Notes under the pieces: generated by a model
Seen by the model: only the letters and a program-made list of their open reading frames with translations
Database searches by the model: none
Told to the model about the DNA's origin: nothing
DNA from: Pectobacterium brasiliense
GTDB lineage: Bacteria; Pseudomonadota; Gammaproteobacteria; Enterobacterales; Enterobacteriaceae
Reading direction: 5' to 3'
Length of the DNA: 64,000 nt
Assembly: GCF_016950255.1 (NCBI RefSeq)
Contig: NZ_JACGFN010000001.1
Coordinates: 62,001 to 126,000 of the forward strand
Made by a program: the position numbers and the translations under genes
Part shown: in pieces, positions 53,431 to 63,105 of the stretch
Layout of the letters: every line of letters starts with the position of its first letter
Position numbering within the stretch: the first letter of the stretch is position 1

Positions 53431-54086
53431 ATAATCTTAAGTCTTCTTTCCAGACGACGCAGAATAAAGCTGAGTACCAGCGTGATGCACAGGTAAATAA
53501 TGGCAACCGCAGTCCAGATTTCCAGCGCACGGAAGTTGCCCGCGATGATTTCCTGACCTGAACGCGTGAGTTCAGCCACGCCGATGACAATAAACAGTGA
53601 CGTATCTTTGATGCTGATAATCCACTGGTTGCCCAGCGGCGGGAGCATGCGGCGCAGGGCGAGTGGGGCAATCACATGGCGTAACGTCGCGCTGCGAGAC
53701 AGCCCAAGCGCCAGACCCGCTTCACGGAAGCCGTTATGAATCGACAATACCGAGCCACGAGTGATTTCCGCGATGTAAGCACCAGAGTTAATCATAATGG
53801 TGACGACGGCAGCGGCAAAAGGGTCGATTCGTACAGATGTGAAAATCATCGGCAAGGCGAAGTAAATAAACATCACCTGCACAACAATCGGGGTGCCGCG
53901 AATAATTTCAATAAAAACGAGCGAAATGCGGCTGGAAAACCAGCCGCCGTAGGCGCGGGCAAAACCCGCGACCACGCCAATCACCAGGCCGCCAAGCAGA
54001 CCCAGAACAGAAATCAACAACGTCATTTTTGCCCCTTCCATCAGGAGGGGCAGAGAAGGCCAAATGGCGCTCCAGTCAAACTGCAT
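53427..54086 (-). CDS. glnP: Glutamine ABC transporter permease GlnP
   Basis: 219 aa inner-membrane permease of the HisMQ family with about five helices. [20 protein letters not shown] starts the protein, and the EAA loop [29 protein letters not shown] (read in parts) lies near residue 140. It lies between glnH and glnQ in the operon glnHPQ. Confidence 0.95.
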   Translation of the reverse strand: MQFDWSAIWPSLPLLMEGAKMTLLISVLGLLGGLVIGVVAGFARAYGGWFSSRISLVFIEIIRGTPIVVQVMFIYFALPMIFTSVRIDPFAAAVVTIMINSGAYIAEITRGSVLSIHNGFREAGLALGLSRSATLRHVIAPLALRRMLPPLGNQWIISIKDTSLFIVIGVAELTRSGQEIIAGNFRALEIWTAVAIIYLCITLVLSFILRRLERRLKII

Positions 54087-54112
54087 GGAATATCTCCAGA
54101 TTAAATCGGCAA

Positions 54113-54859
54113 TTACTTAGGTTCTACGCCAAACCACTTCTTGTAGATCTCAGCATAAGTGCCGTTTTCACGCAGTGTTTTCAGGGCGCCATTCACTTTT
54201 TCACGCAGCTCGTTGCTGCCTTTCGGGAACGCGATGCCGTATTGCTGGGCTTTAATGGAATCACCTACCGCTTTAAACTGGCCGTTGCCTGCGGTTTTGA
54301 TGAAGTAGAGAATATTTGGCGTATCGTGCAGCACGGCGTCAGCACGGTTGGTGCCCAGTTCCATGTAGGCGTTGTCGATGTTCGGGAACTGGCGCAGATC
54401 TTTGGTTTTGATATTGGCTTTCGCGTAATCAACGGAGCCCGTGCCGCTCTTCACCGCAACGACTTTACCCGCTAAATCCTGCTCGCCTTTGATGTCGTTG
54501 TTGTCCGCTTTGACCATCACCAGCAGGCCGCTGTTGTAGTAGCCATCAGAGAAATCGATTGCTTTTTTACGCTCTTCAGTAATCGTAATGCCTGCCAGCG
54601 CCAGATCGATGTTACGCGTTTGCAGTGCGGGAATAATGCCGCCGAAGTCCATTGGCTTCAGGGTGTACTTCAGGTTGAGCTGTTTAGCGATAGCATCCCA
54701 GAGGTCGATGTCAAAACCGACGTACTTGTCGCCTTGTTTGAATTCAAAAGGGACGAAAGCGGTGTCTGTAGCGACAATCAGTTCTTTCTCAGCAGCATAG
54801 CTAGATACGCTCATCATCAGCGTCATTGCAGCCAAAGAGGCCTTAAGTAGTGATTTCAT
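54113..54859 (-). CDS. glnH: Glutamine-binding periplasmic protein GlnH
   Basis: 248 aa periplasmic binding protein. The signal peptide ([20 protein letters not shown], cleavage after YAA) is followed by [15 protein letters not shown] and the ligand loop [23 protein letters not shown] 54859 has AGGAAGGG in front; upstream in-frame codons to 54916 do not look like a signal sequence. First gene of glnHPQ. I looked for NtrC and sigma-54 sites upstream and found no convincing pair. Confidence 0.95.
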   Translation of the reverse strand: MKSLLKASLAAMTLMMSVSSYAAEKELIVATDTAFVPFEFKQGDKYVGFDIDLWDAIAKQLNLKYTLKPMDFGGIIPALQTRNIDLALAGITITEERKKAIDFSDGYYNSGLLVMVKADNNDIKGEQDLAGKVVAVKSGTGSVDYAKANIKTKDLRQFPNIDNAYMELGTNRADAVLHDTPNILYFIKTAGNGQFKAVGDSIKAQQYGIAFPKGSNELREKVNGALKTLRENGTYAEIYKKWFGVEPK

Positions 54860-55197
54860 CAAACCCTTCCTATTAGCAGTTGTGGGAGCTTTTTGTTTTA
54901 CAGGCGTTTTAAGCATAGTACATCGTACGAAAGTGAAACCTGAGCCAGTTACCCTGCGTTGTGCTTAACCTGTTGCTTTATATATTGCCCTGCCAGCGGT
55001 GAAATTTTCACCTCCGATTCGCTCAGGCAAGGCGCTGCTATGATTAACTGATTTACAGAAGGGAAACAACCGTTGATTAGCGTTATGGCCAATTAATACA
55101 GGCAAAAGCTAATTTTTTGAGCGTCTTAACGGATAAAATGCATGGTTTATGCGGGTGATGCCAGAAAAGAGGGCGGTTTGAGTCGGGAGACTGGCAG
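54860..55197. other. Intergenic region glnH-dps
   Basis: No gene seen. The part near 54860-54990 should carry the glnH promoter (minus strand); the rest is the 3' side of dps. Confidence 0.4.
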
Positions 55198-55221
55198 AAA
55201 AAAGGCTGCCTAAGCAGCCTT
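55198..55221 (-). terminator. Terminator of dps
   Basis: AAGGCTGC (55202-55209) with GCAGCCTT (55214-55221), loop CTAA. The A-run at 55198-55203 forms a T-tract on the minus strand, 28 bases after the dps stop. Confidence 0.88.
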
Positions 55222-55249
55222 GAACGCGTACGCGGGATGATAACGCCGA

Positions 55250-55753
55250 TTATTCGATGTTTGATTCGATGAACCACAGGAACTGATCCAGATCGCGTGA
55301 AGCGGCGGTTAGAATGTCCGCAGAGGCCTCATCTTCCGTTTTACCAATGGCTTTGCGTACGTTGTTGGCAACAATCGCATAGCGTTCGGCCAGTGCTTTC
55401 AGATGATCCTGAACGCTATGGATAGTGGTTGGGTAGCTTTTCAGTGAGGTTTGTTTACCCACGATTTGTACAGTACCCAGCGCGACACCGCCTATCTGCA
55501 CCACGCGCTCGGCGATGGTATCCTGGTGGTCAATAATCGAGGTGCGGAAGCCATCCAGCATTTCATGAACGGCGATAAAGTTTGCGCCGCGCATGTTCCA
55601 GTGCGCCTGTTTGGTAATCAATGACAGGTCGATGAAATCAACAACCAGTTGGTTTAACAGCGTGATTGTCGAGGTCTTAACGCTATCGTCCAAATCATTA
55701 CGAGTGTAAAGCAGTTCGGACGGTACTGATTTCACGAGTTTAGCGGTAGGCAT
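55250..55753 (-). CDS. dps: DNA-protecting ferritin-like protein Dps
   Basis: 167 aa mini-ferritin that forms dodecamers, oxidises iron with hydrogen peroxide and coats DNA in stationary phase. Ferroxidase-site residues are in QAHWNMRG (His, about residue 51) and [21 protein letters not shown] (about 63-83, with D and E ligands). The lysine-containing N-terminus is the DNA-binding tail. The order glnQPH-dps-(insert)-rhtA-ompX follows E. coli. Confidence 0.95.
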   Translation of the reverse strand: MPTAKLVKSVPSELLYTRNDLDDSVKTSTITLLNQLVVDFIDLSLITKQAHWNMRGANFIAVHEMLDGFRTSIIDHQDTIAERVVQIGGVALGTVQIVGKQTSLKSYPTTIHSVQDHLKALAERYAIVANNVRKAIGKTEDEASADILTAASRDLDQFLWFIESNIE

Positions 55754-56094
55754 AATAGTATCCTCTCTTTAATTATTGATAGTCTTGCTGTTCAATGTGG
55801 TTAATTATAGCAGTGATAAAAATTAATATTGAAAAGAATTACCTATCAAATGGATAGCTATAGCATAACGATGGTGTGGGTATTTGTAGTCAGGATTTAT
55901 CTGATATCAATACTTTGGCTGTGATGATGTCAGGGTAATATTTTAATTACTACTGAAACATAATGTCATATATTGATAAATATCATCACTGGTTAGATGA
56001 AAATAGTTATTATTCTCCGCTATTTCTTAAATAGAATGGCAGTGTCATTTTCTTCTTAAAATATCGTGTGTACGAGTAAAAGGAGTCGTGGTGA
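55754..56094. other. AT-rich intergenic region between dps and the kinase gene
   Basis: 341 bases, clearly AT-rich, between divergent genes. It should hold the dps promoter (near 55770-55830) and that of the kinase gene. No frame of note. Confidence 0.4.
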
Positions 56095-56646
56095 ATGAGA
56101 GTGAATATTATTGGCACCAGTGGAAGTGGCAAATCTACGCTTGCTCGTCGCTTATCTGAAAAGCTGGCTATTCCGTACGTTGAAATGGATGCATTATTTT
56201 GGTTGAAGGACTGGCAAGAACGGGCAGATGCCGATTTTTTTCAACGGCTTGAGAACGCTCTGGAGCCTGAAAGCTGGGTGCTGGATGGCAACTATAATCG
56301 AACGCGTGATATCAAATGGCGCGATGTTGATGTCGTGATTTGGGTCGATTACAGCTTTAGCCGTACGCTTTTTCAGGCAGTACGGCGTGCCGCTTTTCGG
56401 GCATGGAGTAAAGAGGAGCTCTGGAGCGGCACGGGTAATCAAGAGTCTTTTCTCCGCAGTTTCCTTAGTCGGGATTCAATTATCCTCTGGACAATAAAAA
56501 CCTATTCAAGAAACCGGAAACGATATTTGGCGGATTTAGCCGATCCTCACTATCATCATATCCGTTTTATTACTTTGCGTTCTCCTCGGGAATGTGAAAT
56601 TTTTCTGCAACATTTCCCTAAGGAAATACACATTCATTCGGCTTGA
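56095..56646 (+). CDS. P-loop kinase-like protein (adenylate kinase/topology modulation type)
   Basis: 183 aa nucleotide-binding protein. Walker A is GTSGSGKST (residues 7-15), followed by LARRLSEKLAIPYVEMDALFW and the WVLDGNY segment that is typical of the 'DNA topology modulation'/FlaR-like kinases. RRAAFRAWSKEELW forms a lid-like helix. It is absent from this position in E. coli, where rhtA follows dps. The 3' end overlaps the convergent rhtA by 13 bases. Substrate unknown. Confidence 0.8.
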   Translation: MRVNIIGTSGSGKSTLARRLSEKLAIPYVEMDALFWLKDWQERADADFFQRLENALEPESWVLDGNYNRTRDIKWRDVDVVIWVDYSFSRTLFQAVRRAAFRAWSKEELWSGTGNQESFLRSFLSRDSIILWTIKTYSRNRKRYLADLADPHYHHIRFITLRSPRECEIFLQHFPKEIHIHSA

Positions 56647-57521
56647 GTCGTTACTTTGGCTCCACCTGCAGGCTTTATTGTCAGCGTTGCGCCGATTGAC
56701 GCGATGATAATAAAGATCAGCGCCATCCACTGTATGAACGATAAATGTTCGCCGAGAAAAAGAATCCCGGAGAGGGCGGCAATAGCGGGTTCCATACTCA
56801 TCAGCGTGCTGAACGTTCTGGCGGGAAGACGGGTTAATGCCACCATTTCCAGAGAATAAGGAAGCGCGGTGGACAGAATGGCGACGGCAATACCGAGCGG
56901 GAGTATAGAGAGCGAAAACAGCGTGCTCTCGGCGTAATACGCACCAATAGGGCAGAAGATCAGCGCGGCAATGCAGGAGCCGATAGCGACAGTTCCCGGC
57001 CCGTGATTTGCTCCCGCTTTTTGCCCAAACAGAATATAAAGCGCCCAACAGGCACCTGCACCCACGGCGCAAGCTGCACCCGTTAAGTCAACATTACCGA
57101 TATTGTGGCCCAGCGGCAACAAGAACCACAGCCCGGCAACGGCCAGAAAGACCCACAGAAAATCAATCGGTCTGCGTGAGGCTAACATAGCAACGGCAAG
57201 CGGGCCGGTGAATTCCAGTGCGACAGCAATGCCGAGTGGCACCGTTTGTAATGAGAGGTAGAACAGAAAGTTCATCCCGCCCAGTGTCATGCCATACACC
57301 AGCAGTGGCAGGCGGTTACTGCTAAAACGCATACGCCACGGTTTGAATATGAGGCACAGAATGATCGTACCAATTCCCAGACGCAATGCCGTTACGCCAG
57401 TGGCTCCAATGAGTGGAAACAGGCTTTTGGCCAGAGCTGCACCGCTTTGGATAGAAAGCATTGAGATAATGATGAGCAACACAGGTAAAAATGATGGCGA
57501 GCGATGGGAAAATAAGGTCAT
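56634..57521 (-). CDS. rhtA: Threonine/homoserine exporter RhtA
   Basis: 295 aa inner-membrane exporter (EamA family, ten helices) for threonine, homoserine and some other amino acids. QSGAALAKSLFPLIGATGVTAL and VPLGIAVALEFTGPLAVAML match E. coli RhtA. Start ATG 57521; the longer frame to 57569 lacks similarity. Adjacent to ompX as in E. coli. A C-terminal stretch of about 15 residues is hydrophilic. Confidence 0.92.
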   Translation of the reverse strand: MTLFSHRSPSFLPVLLIIISMLSIQSGAALAKSLFPLIGATGVTALRLGIGTIILCLIFKPWRMRFSSNRLPLLVYGMTLGGMNFLFYLSLQTVPLGIAVALEFTGPLAVAMLASRRPIDFLWVFLAVAGLWFLLPLGHNIGNVDLTGAACAVGAGACWALYILFGQKAGANHGPGTVAIGSCIAALIFCPIGAYYAESTLFSLSILPLGIAVAILSTALPYSLEMVALTRLPARTFSTLMSMEPAIAALSGILFLGEHLSFIQWMALIFIIIASIGATLTIKPAGGAKVTTQAE

Positions 57522-57897
57522 TCTTTTGGCCTTAAAACAGGTACAACGTTCCGTTGCTATTATATCCAATTGTAAACAATTTGTCTGGTATGAATTGACT
57601 TTTATTGACCTTTATTTACGCATCATTTAATTGGTACGTTTTTGTGCGATACAATGAGCATACAAACTGAGCGGGAAATTCAGAATTATCTGTTTTACTG
57701 CTGTGTGGTGAATTTATTTTTAATCTAACTGTCACAATAAAAAACCCAATATAATTAGTATGATATGTCGAGTCTGACAATATTTGTTACATCTAAAGTC
57801 TAATTGATAAATATTTATAGGGCGGCAAGTCCCGAACTTCTTTGTTATATTTACTCCGTTAGTTAGTCTTTCATAAAATAAATTCGAGGCTGTAAAT
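57522..57897. promoter_or_regulatory. Divergent promoter region of rhtA and ompX
   Basis: 376 bases without a gene. The right half is AT-rich and contains the long ompX leader; the sequence TAACTGTCACAATAAAA near 57726 resembles the upstream region of E. coli ompX. GAGG precedes the ompX ATG by 9 bases. No precise promoter is claimed. Confidence 0.4.
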
Positions 57898-58413
57898 ATG
57901 AAAAAAATCGCGTGTCTTTCCGCTCTGGCTTGTGTATTAGCCGTTGGCGCAGGTTCTGCATTTGCTGGTCAAAGCACTGTAACTGCAGGCTATGCTCAGG
58001 GTGATGCTCAGGGCGTACAAAATAAAGTTAAAGGTTTTAACCTGAAATATCGTTATGAGCAAGATAATAACCCACTGGGCGTTATTAGCTCGTTCACCTA
58101 CCTGGAAAAAAATGGTAGTGATGACGGTTTCTACAACAAAGGCCAGTACATGGGCTTCACTGCGGGTCCTGCTTACCGTCTGAATGACTGGGCAAGCCTG
58201 TACGGCGTTGTTGGTTTCAGCCATGGTAAAGTAACAAGCAACAACATCAATGGCCAGGATAACGCAAGCAACGACGATTACGGCTTCACTTACGGTGCAG
58301 GTGTTCAGTTCAACCCAATCCAAGACGTTGCTCTGGATGTGGGTTACGAACAAAGCCGTATCCGCAGTGTTGACGTTGGTGTCTGGGCTGTTGGCGTAGG
58401 TTACCGCTTCTAA
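57898..58413 (+). CDS. ompX: Outer membrane protein OmpX
   Basis: 171 aa, eight-stranded outer-membrane barrel. Signal peptide (residues 1-23, ending AFA), mature start GQSTVTAGYAQ, and the end VGVWAVGVGYRF with the terminal phenylalanine required for assembly. Alternating aromatic strands (YRYEQDNNPLG, FTAGPAYRL, WASLYGVVGF) are clear. A strong terminator follows. Confidence 0.95.
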   Translation: MKKIACLSALACVLAVGAGSAFAGQSTVTAGYAQGDAQGVQNKVKGFNLKYRYEQDNNPLGVISSFTYLEKNGSDDGFYNKGQYMGFTAGPAYRLNDWASLYGVVGFSHGKVTSNNINGQDNASNDDYGFTYGAGVQFNPIQDVALDVGYEQSRIRSVDVGVWAVGVGYRF

Positions 58414-58466
58414 TCTAACCCTGTAGGGTTTTTACCCTCAGCGTTGGTGTTAGCTGTGTCGAAAGA

Positions 58467-58496
58467 ATCCGCTCTTTTTAGGGCGGATTTTTTTAT
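58467..58496 (+). terminator. Rho-independent terminator of ompX
   Basis: AATCCGC (58467-58473) with GCGGATT (58484-58490), followed by a T-run to about 58495, with a T-rich loop. Located 54 bases after the ompX stop. Confidence 0.88.
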
Positions 58497-58689
58497 GGCT
58501 GTTTGTCAAACCTGTGTCGAGTTTCATCAGTCACTTTCCAGTCGGTTGATATCCGAATGCGCTTATCGGCATTGATCAAATTCATGCGGTATTGGTCTGC
58601 CATAAGATTTTATCTTGACGTTAAGATTCTTTATGTGAAGATAATGTTCATCAAGTCGTAGTGATTTACTCAAGCTATTGAGGTTATAC

Positions 58690-59859
58690 ATGGCAGTGAC
58701 ATCAACGGCCCGCACGCGGGCTTTTCTGTTCTTCACAATTATCCTGTTGGGGTTGAATTTACGTCCTGTTCTGGCGGGGATTGGCCCATTGCTGAATCAG
58801 ATTCAGGCTGCAACGGGCCTGGATGACAGTATGGCGGGAATGTTAACTACGCTCCCGGTGTTCGCTATGGGGTGGTGTGCGTTATATGGCGGCCAGTTGC
58901 AGGCGCGTCTTGGTGAATATCGGGGAATCACGCTGGGCATTGTGGTCATTGCCTTGGCGTGTAGTGCCCGCTGGTGGCTGAATAGCGGTATTGCGCTGCT
59001 GGTTAGCGCTGCGCTTGCTGGAATCGGCATTGCCTTGATTCAGGCGCTGGTGCCATCGTTTATCAAGCTCCATTTTGGTCGCCATAGCAGTCTCCTCATG
59101 GGTTTTTACACGACGGCGATTATGACCGGTGCGGCGTTTGCGGCTTCATCGGTTTCTCCGCTGGCAAATACGTGGGGCTGGCAAAGTGCGCTGGCCTGCT
59201 GGGGAATTGTGGCGCTGGTGGCTGCGGTGGCCTGGCGGTGTATCCCTAAAGCGTATACCGCGAAGCAGGATGCGGTGGCCGTCGTAGCAACGCGCCGAAG
59301 CGGAATGGATTGGCTGCTGATGGTGTTCTTCGGCATTGGTACGGGTGCGTATACGCTGGTACTGGCATGGCTGCCGCCGTATTACATTCAATTGGGGTTA
59401 GATGCGACGCAAAGTGGTCTGATGCTGGGCGGATTAACGTTGACGGAAGTAATTTCCGGCCTGCTGGTATCAACGTTCATCAATCGTTTTCCCGATCGAC
59501 GCAAGCTGCTGCTTCCTATCCTGACCGTGATGCTGGTGGGAATGATTGGGTTGATTGTGGCACCGCTGACGTTTACGTATCCCATCATTATCATGTTGGG
59601 CGTTGGCATTGGTGCGCTGTTCCCGCTATCGCTGATTGTGGCGTTGGATCAGGTGACCGAATCACATAAAACCGGTTCACTGATGGGCTTTGTGCAGGGC
59701 GGTGGCTACATCCTCGCCAGCCTGATGCCTTTGCTGGCCGGTTTCATTCGTCAGCATACGGCGGGTCTGGAACAGGCCTGGATGATCATGACTGTTGGTG
59801 TGGTCGTGTTGATTATCATGGCGACCCGTTTTGCTCCGGTGAAGAGCCCGAGTCGCTAA
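58690..59859 (+). CDS. MFS transporter, CynX/NimT family
   Basis: 389 aa inner-membrane transporter with about 12 helices. The N-terminal GLNLRPVLAGIGPLLNQIQ is the signature of the CynX/NimT group of the major facilitator superfamily. The start is ATG 58690 (MAVTSTARTRAF); an in-frame TTG at 58678 is less likely. It resembles cyanate/2-nitroimidazole-type transporters but no cyanate-metabolism gene is adjacent, so the substrate is open. Confidence 0.85.
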   Translation: MAVTSTARTRAFLFFTIILLGLNLRPVLAGIGPLLNQIQAATGLDDSMAGMLTTLPVFAMGWCALYGGQLQARLGEYRGITLGIVVIALACSARWWLNSGIALLVSAALAGIGIALIQALVPSFIKLHFGRHSSLLMGFYTTAIMTGAAFAASSVSPLANTWGWQSALACWGIVALVAAVAWRCIPKAYTAKQDAVAVVATRRSGMDWLLMVFFGIGTGAYTLVLAWLPPYYIQLGLDATQSGLMLGGLTLTEVISGLLVSTFINRFPDRRKLLLPILTVMLVGMIGLIVAPLTFTYPIIIMLGVGIGALFPLSLIVALDQVTESHKTGSLMGFVQGGGYILASLMPLLAGFIRQHTAGLEQAWMIMTVGVVVLIIMATRFAPVKSPSR

Positions 59860-59877
59860 GCGGTTTGTTGTGTTGTC

Positions 59878-59899
59878 AGCGAGCGGAAACCCGCTCGCT
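59878..59899. terminator. Perfect hairpin between convergent MFS and MATE genes
   Basis: AGCGAGCGG (59878-59886) with CCGCTCGCT (59891-59899), loop AAAC. No T-tract on either strand, but it sits in the 44-base gap between convergent genes, where a shared terminator is expected. Confidence 0.6.
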
Positions 59900-59903
59900 A
59901 TCA

Positions 59904-61304
59904 TCAATTTGTTGGAGAGCGATAGCGCCATAGCCAGCGTCCGCTCATCAGGCGGCGGTAATAGAAGAACCCGCGTACAATCCAGTCAAAGAACATCCCC
60001 ATCCACACGCCGATCACGCCAAAACCGAGCATCACGCCAAGGATATATCCCGCGATGACCCGACATCCCCACATGCCTGCCATTGCTACCCACATGGTGT
60101 AGCTGGCGTCTTTCGCGCCTTTTAGACCAGCAGGAAGCACCCAGGACGCCGCCCAGATCGGCATAAATAGTGCGTTGAGCCACAGGAGATGTTTTGCCAC
60201 TTCGATAACTTCCGGCTCATTGGTGTAAAACGACGCCAAAAAGCTGGCACTGGGCACCGACAGGACGGCAAGGACGCACAGCCCGATATTGGACAGCCAG
60301 AAGATGTGCTTCAACTGGCGAGTGGACTGCATGATTTGGCCTTTCCCTAGCCGTGTACCAACGATAATGGTGGCAGCCGCACCGAGTGAATTACCGGGAA
60401 GGTTGATCAGCGTTGAGATGGAGAAAGCAATAAAGTTTCCGGCGATGACCTCGGTTCCCATATCTGCCACAAAACGCTGGGTAATCAGCTTGCCGATGTT
60501 AAACATCACGGATTCAATGCTGGCGGGAATACCGATACTGAGTACTTCATAGAGGATAGACAGGGTAAAAGGCGCAAAGTAAGACTTGAAGGGAATACGC
60601 AGCGCACCGTTAAAACCGTGCATCAGCGTAAGAATCACGAATACCGCGCCGATATAGCGCGAAATGGTAATACCAATGCCCGCGCCAACAAAGCCAAGAC
60701 CATCCCAGGAAAATGCCCCGTAAATCAGCAGGCTACTGATGCCAATATTGAGAATGTTCATCCCAATGTTGATGACCATAGGCAACTTGGTATTGCCCGC
60801 GCCCCGCAACGCGCCGCAGCCTACCAACGCGATAGCGACAGCAGGATATCCCCATACCGTCCAGCGAAGGAACGTGAGGGCAAGTGCTTTAACCTGTACG
60901 TCGGCCTGTCCTGCGATCAGATCGATAATCGCTGAGCCGGCGAATTCAACCAGTGCGACCAACAGGAACGATGACAGAACCAGTAATGACATTGACTGAC
61001 GAGCGGCCGATCGTGCCTGCTTTCTGTTGCGCTGTCCCAGACTGAACGCGACAACAACGGCGGTCCCTAATGCGACGGCGGTAAAGAACGCGATGATGAC
61101 CATATTGAAGCTATCAGCCAGGCCGACGGCTGCCATGGCCTCTTTCCCTAGCCAACTGACCAGGAAGGTGCTGAAAACCCCCATCAACACGACGCAAAGG
61201 CCTTCAATAAAGATCGGGAAGGCGAGCGGTGAGATTTCTCTCCAGAAGAGAACGCGGTTGGAGTAACGCTTTTTATACCAGTCGGTATCTTTTAATTTTT
61301 TCAT
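59904..61304 (-). CDS. MATE-family efflux transporter, YeeO-like
   Basis: 466 aa, about 12 helices, MATE family. It matches E. coli YeeO closely from VLFWREISPLAFPIFIEGLC through GIPASIESVMFNIGKLITQR to the end GRWLWRY, but lacks YeeO's long N-terminal extension. YeeO exports FMN/FAD and dipeptides in E. coli. Start ATG 61304; the frame to 61373 lacks similarity. It is convergent with the MFS gene. Confidence 0.88.
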   Translation of the reverse strand: MKKLKDTDWYKKRYSNRVLFWREISPLAFPIFIEGLCVVLMGVFSTFLVSWLGKEAMAAVGLADSFNMVIIAFFTAVALGTAVVVAFSLGQRNRKQARSAARQSMSLLVLSSFLLVALVEFAGSAIIDLIAGQADVQVKALALTFLRWTVWGYPAVAIALVGCGALRGAGNTKLPMVINIGMNILNIGISSLLIYGAFSWDGLGFVGAGIGITISRYIGAVFVILTLMHGFNGALRIPFKSYFAPFTLSILYEVLSIGIPASIESVMFNIGKLITQRFVADMGTEVIAGNFIAFSISTLINLPGNSLGAAATIIVGTRLGKGQIMQSTRQLKHIFWLSNIGLCVLAVLSVPSASFLASFYTNEPEVIEVAKHLLWLNALFMPIWAASWVLPAGLKGAKDASYTMWVAMAGMWGCRVIAGYILGVMLGFGVIGVWMGMFFDWIVRGFFYYRRLMSGRWLWRYRSPTN

Positions 61305-61568
61305 GAAACGATCTTGGCGGTATCTCAAGTTTCCCAGTCGGCACGGTAAATAGAGCCACAAGGTGGCTTGCAAATAGCATTATTTTTGCACAGTACTTAT
61401 GCATACAGTGACTTATCCATACCGTTACTGATCCATTTTGTGCGATCGCGGCAGCATGGCTGTTTTTTAAAATAGCGTTTCTGTTTACAGAGTATCAGCC
61501 ACTAAATCGATGTCCAGTCTGGATTGCTTTCTCCGCGTGGAAAGTTGTTGCACGTGCCCAGTATTTAA
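61305..61568. other. Intergenic region between the MATE and ygaP genes
   Basis: No gene seen. It should contain the promoter of the MATE gene on the minus strand. Confidence 0.35.
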
Positions 61569-61599
61569 TTTAGATTTTACTTAATTAGTTTCATCTAAA
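61569..61599. promoter_or_regulatory. Operator-like palindrome upstream of ygaP
   Basis: TTTAGAT (61569-61575) and ATCTAAA (61593-61599) are perfect inverted arms; the inner sequence continues as an imperfect palindrome around a central TTAATTA. About 110 bases before the ygaP start. In E. coli ygaP is controlled by the adjacent ArsR-type YgaV, which is not present here, so this may be the site of an unlinked YgaV/BigR-like regulator. That link is inference. Confidence 0.45.
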
Positions 61600-61709
61600 C
61601 TAGTGGTGACACGCAAACAGTCAGCGATATCACCTTCCTTGCTGACTGAATACCTCGTTGAACGATGCATGATGACGGGTTTCAGCGGCTCAAAAAGAGG
61701 ATTACGATC

Positions 61710-62246
61710 ATGCCAACGCCACTTGCTATCTCACCCGCTCAGGCTCGTAAATTGTTAGATGAAGGTGCGGTGCTCATTGATATTCGCCAGCCGGAAGAAT
61801 ATGCCCGCGAGCATATCGCACAGGCAAGGTTGCACCCACTGAACTCCTCTGCCGGGTATGTCCTTCCTGATGATGGCAAAGAAGGACAGGTTGTGATTTT
61901 CCATTGTTTGTCTGGCATGCGCTCGGAACAGAATGCCGACTTGCTGGCGCAGGCGGTTTCACCCGCAACGGTATTTCTTCTGGAAGGGGGAATGACCGCA
62001 TGGAAAAAGGCAGGATTTCCGACGGAAGTGAATCGTAAGCAACCGATTGAACTCATGCGGCAGGTTCAAATCGCCGCTGGCGTCCTTATTCTGGGAGGTG
62101 TATTACTGGGTTACAGCGTAAACAGCGCTTTCTTCCTGCTTTCTGGTTTTGTCGGAGCAGGGTTGCTGTTTGCAGGGATCACGGGTTTTTGTGGCATGGC
62201 AAGACTGTTGATGAAAATGCCCTGGAACCGTGGCGCCAAACGCTGA
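61710..62246 (+). CDS. ygaP: Membrane rhodanese YgaP
   Basis: 178 aa. A rhodanese domain (residues 1-110) with catalytic cysteine in [10 protein letters not shown] (about residue 69) is followed by two membrane helices (about 118-160). The match to E. coli YgaP is extensive in the second half ([40 protein letters not shown]). It transfers sulphane sulphur, probably in sulphide detoxification. ATG 61710 has AAGAGG in front; the longer frame from 61665 has no such site. Confidence 0.92.
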   Translation: MPTPLAISPAQARKLLDEGAVLIDIRQPEEYAREHIAQARLHPLNSSAGYVLPDDGKEGQVVIFHCLSGMRSEQNADLLAQAVSPATVFLLEGGMTAWKKAGFPTEVNRKQPIELMRQVQIAAGVLILGGVLLGYSVNSAFFLLSGFVGAGLLFAGITGFCGMARLLMKMPWNRGAKR

Positions 62247-62320
62247 TGTGCCGGCGGGATGGCTTGCCGGAAGAGTAAGCGGAGTGTTAACCGATAACGT
62301 TAAAAAATAGGGGCAGTAAT

Positions 62321-62650
62321 ATGGACATGAAAAGCATTCCGTTTGGTACGACTGACTGGTCGCAAATAGAGCCCACCGAACATCAGGGTGAGACAGGGAT
62401 CGCCTACTGGCGAACACAGCGCTTTGATAATATTCGGGTTCGTATTGTTGAGTACACGCCAGGCTATCTGGCCGATCATTGGTGCTCAAAAGGGCATATT
62501 CTGCTGTGCCTTGAAGGTGAACTTCATACGGAATTAGATGATGGTCGTGTTTTTGTCCTCAAACCGGGAATGAGCTACCAGGTTGCGGATAACGCTGAAG
62601 CCCATCGTTCCTACACTGAGATCGGCGCTAAGCTGTTTGTTGTCGATTAA
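62321..62650 (+). CDS. DHCW-motif cupin protein
   Basis: 109 aa single-domain cupin. The ADHWCSKGHI motif (about residue 51) is the DHCW-type signature, followed by LCLEGELHTELDDGR and LKPGMSYQV, the two cupin motifs. It is a small cytoplasmic protein of unknown function, likely metal-binding. It starts 74 bases after ygaP and may be co-transcribed. Confidence 0.82.
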   Translation: MDMKSIPFGTTDWSQIEPTEHQGETGIAYWRTQRFDNIRVRIVEYTPGYLADHWCSKGHILLCLEGELHTELDDGRVFVLKPGMSYQVADNAEAHRSYTEIGAKLFVVD

Positions 62651-62733
62651 TGCCAGGGGGCTACATCTCTCTGCTTCACCGTAGTACGGTCGCCATTTAT
62701 AGGCGACCGGTTCACATATAACACTTGGCTTGA

Positions 62734-63105
62734 TTACTTCTTCAGGATCTGTCCGACATCGATACGATTTCCATCCGGATCAGCGAAAACAAATGCTCGA
62801 ATGCCATAATCTTTATCTTGGATGCCTTTAACGATCTTGGCACCAATTTCCTGACAAAGGGTAAATAAGGCATTAGCATCATCCACAAGAAGATGTGCGA
62901 TAGGATAAGAGGCCGCTTTATGCTGTGGTTGAAGCGTCAAATGTAATTCAGCCTCTTCACGCTTTAATATCATAAAGCCAACTGGCTCCCCGTTTTCAAA
63001 AACCTTCTTAAAATTCAGTCCATTGATATAAAACTCTTGAGAAACCAAGATGTTTTTGACGGGTAACACGGTTGCTATACGACCAAATCTGACATCATGC
63101 TGCAT
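62734..63105 (-). CDS. Glyoxalase/bleomycin-resistance fold protein
   Basis: 123 aa VOC-family protein (beta-alpha-beta-beta-beta modules): IATVLPVKNILVSQEFYING at the start, AHLLVDDANALFTLCQEIGA in the second module, and FVFADPDGNRIDVGQIL with the terminal metal-ligand-like residue. ATG 63105 with GAGGT in front was preferred over a TTG at 63126. It could give resistance to a glycopeptide-type antibiotic, or be an enzyme; not decided. Confidence 0.8.
   Translation of the reverse strand: MQHDVRFGRIATVLPVKNILVSQEFYINGLNFKKVFENGEPVGFMILKREEAELHLTLQPQHKAASYPIAHLLVDDANALFTLCQEIGAKIVKGIQDKDYGIRAFVFADPDGNRIDVGQILKK

Noticed and set aside
54860..55082. Sigma-54 and NtrC sites before glnH
   Set aside because: No -24/-12 element with correct spacing and no paired NtrC half-sites were found by eye.
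55083..55277. A 64-codon minus-strand frame between glnH and dps
   Set aside because: It overlaps the dps 3' end and the dps terminator, and has no ribosome binding site.
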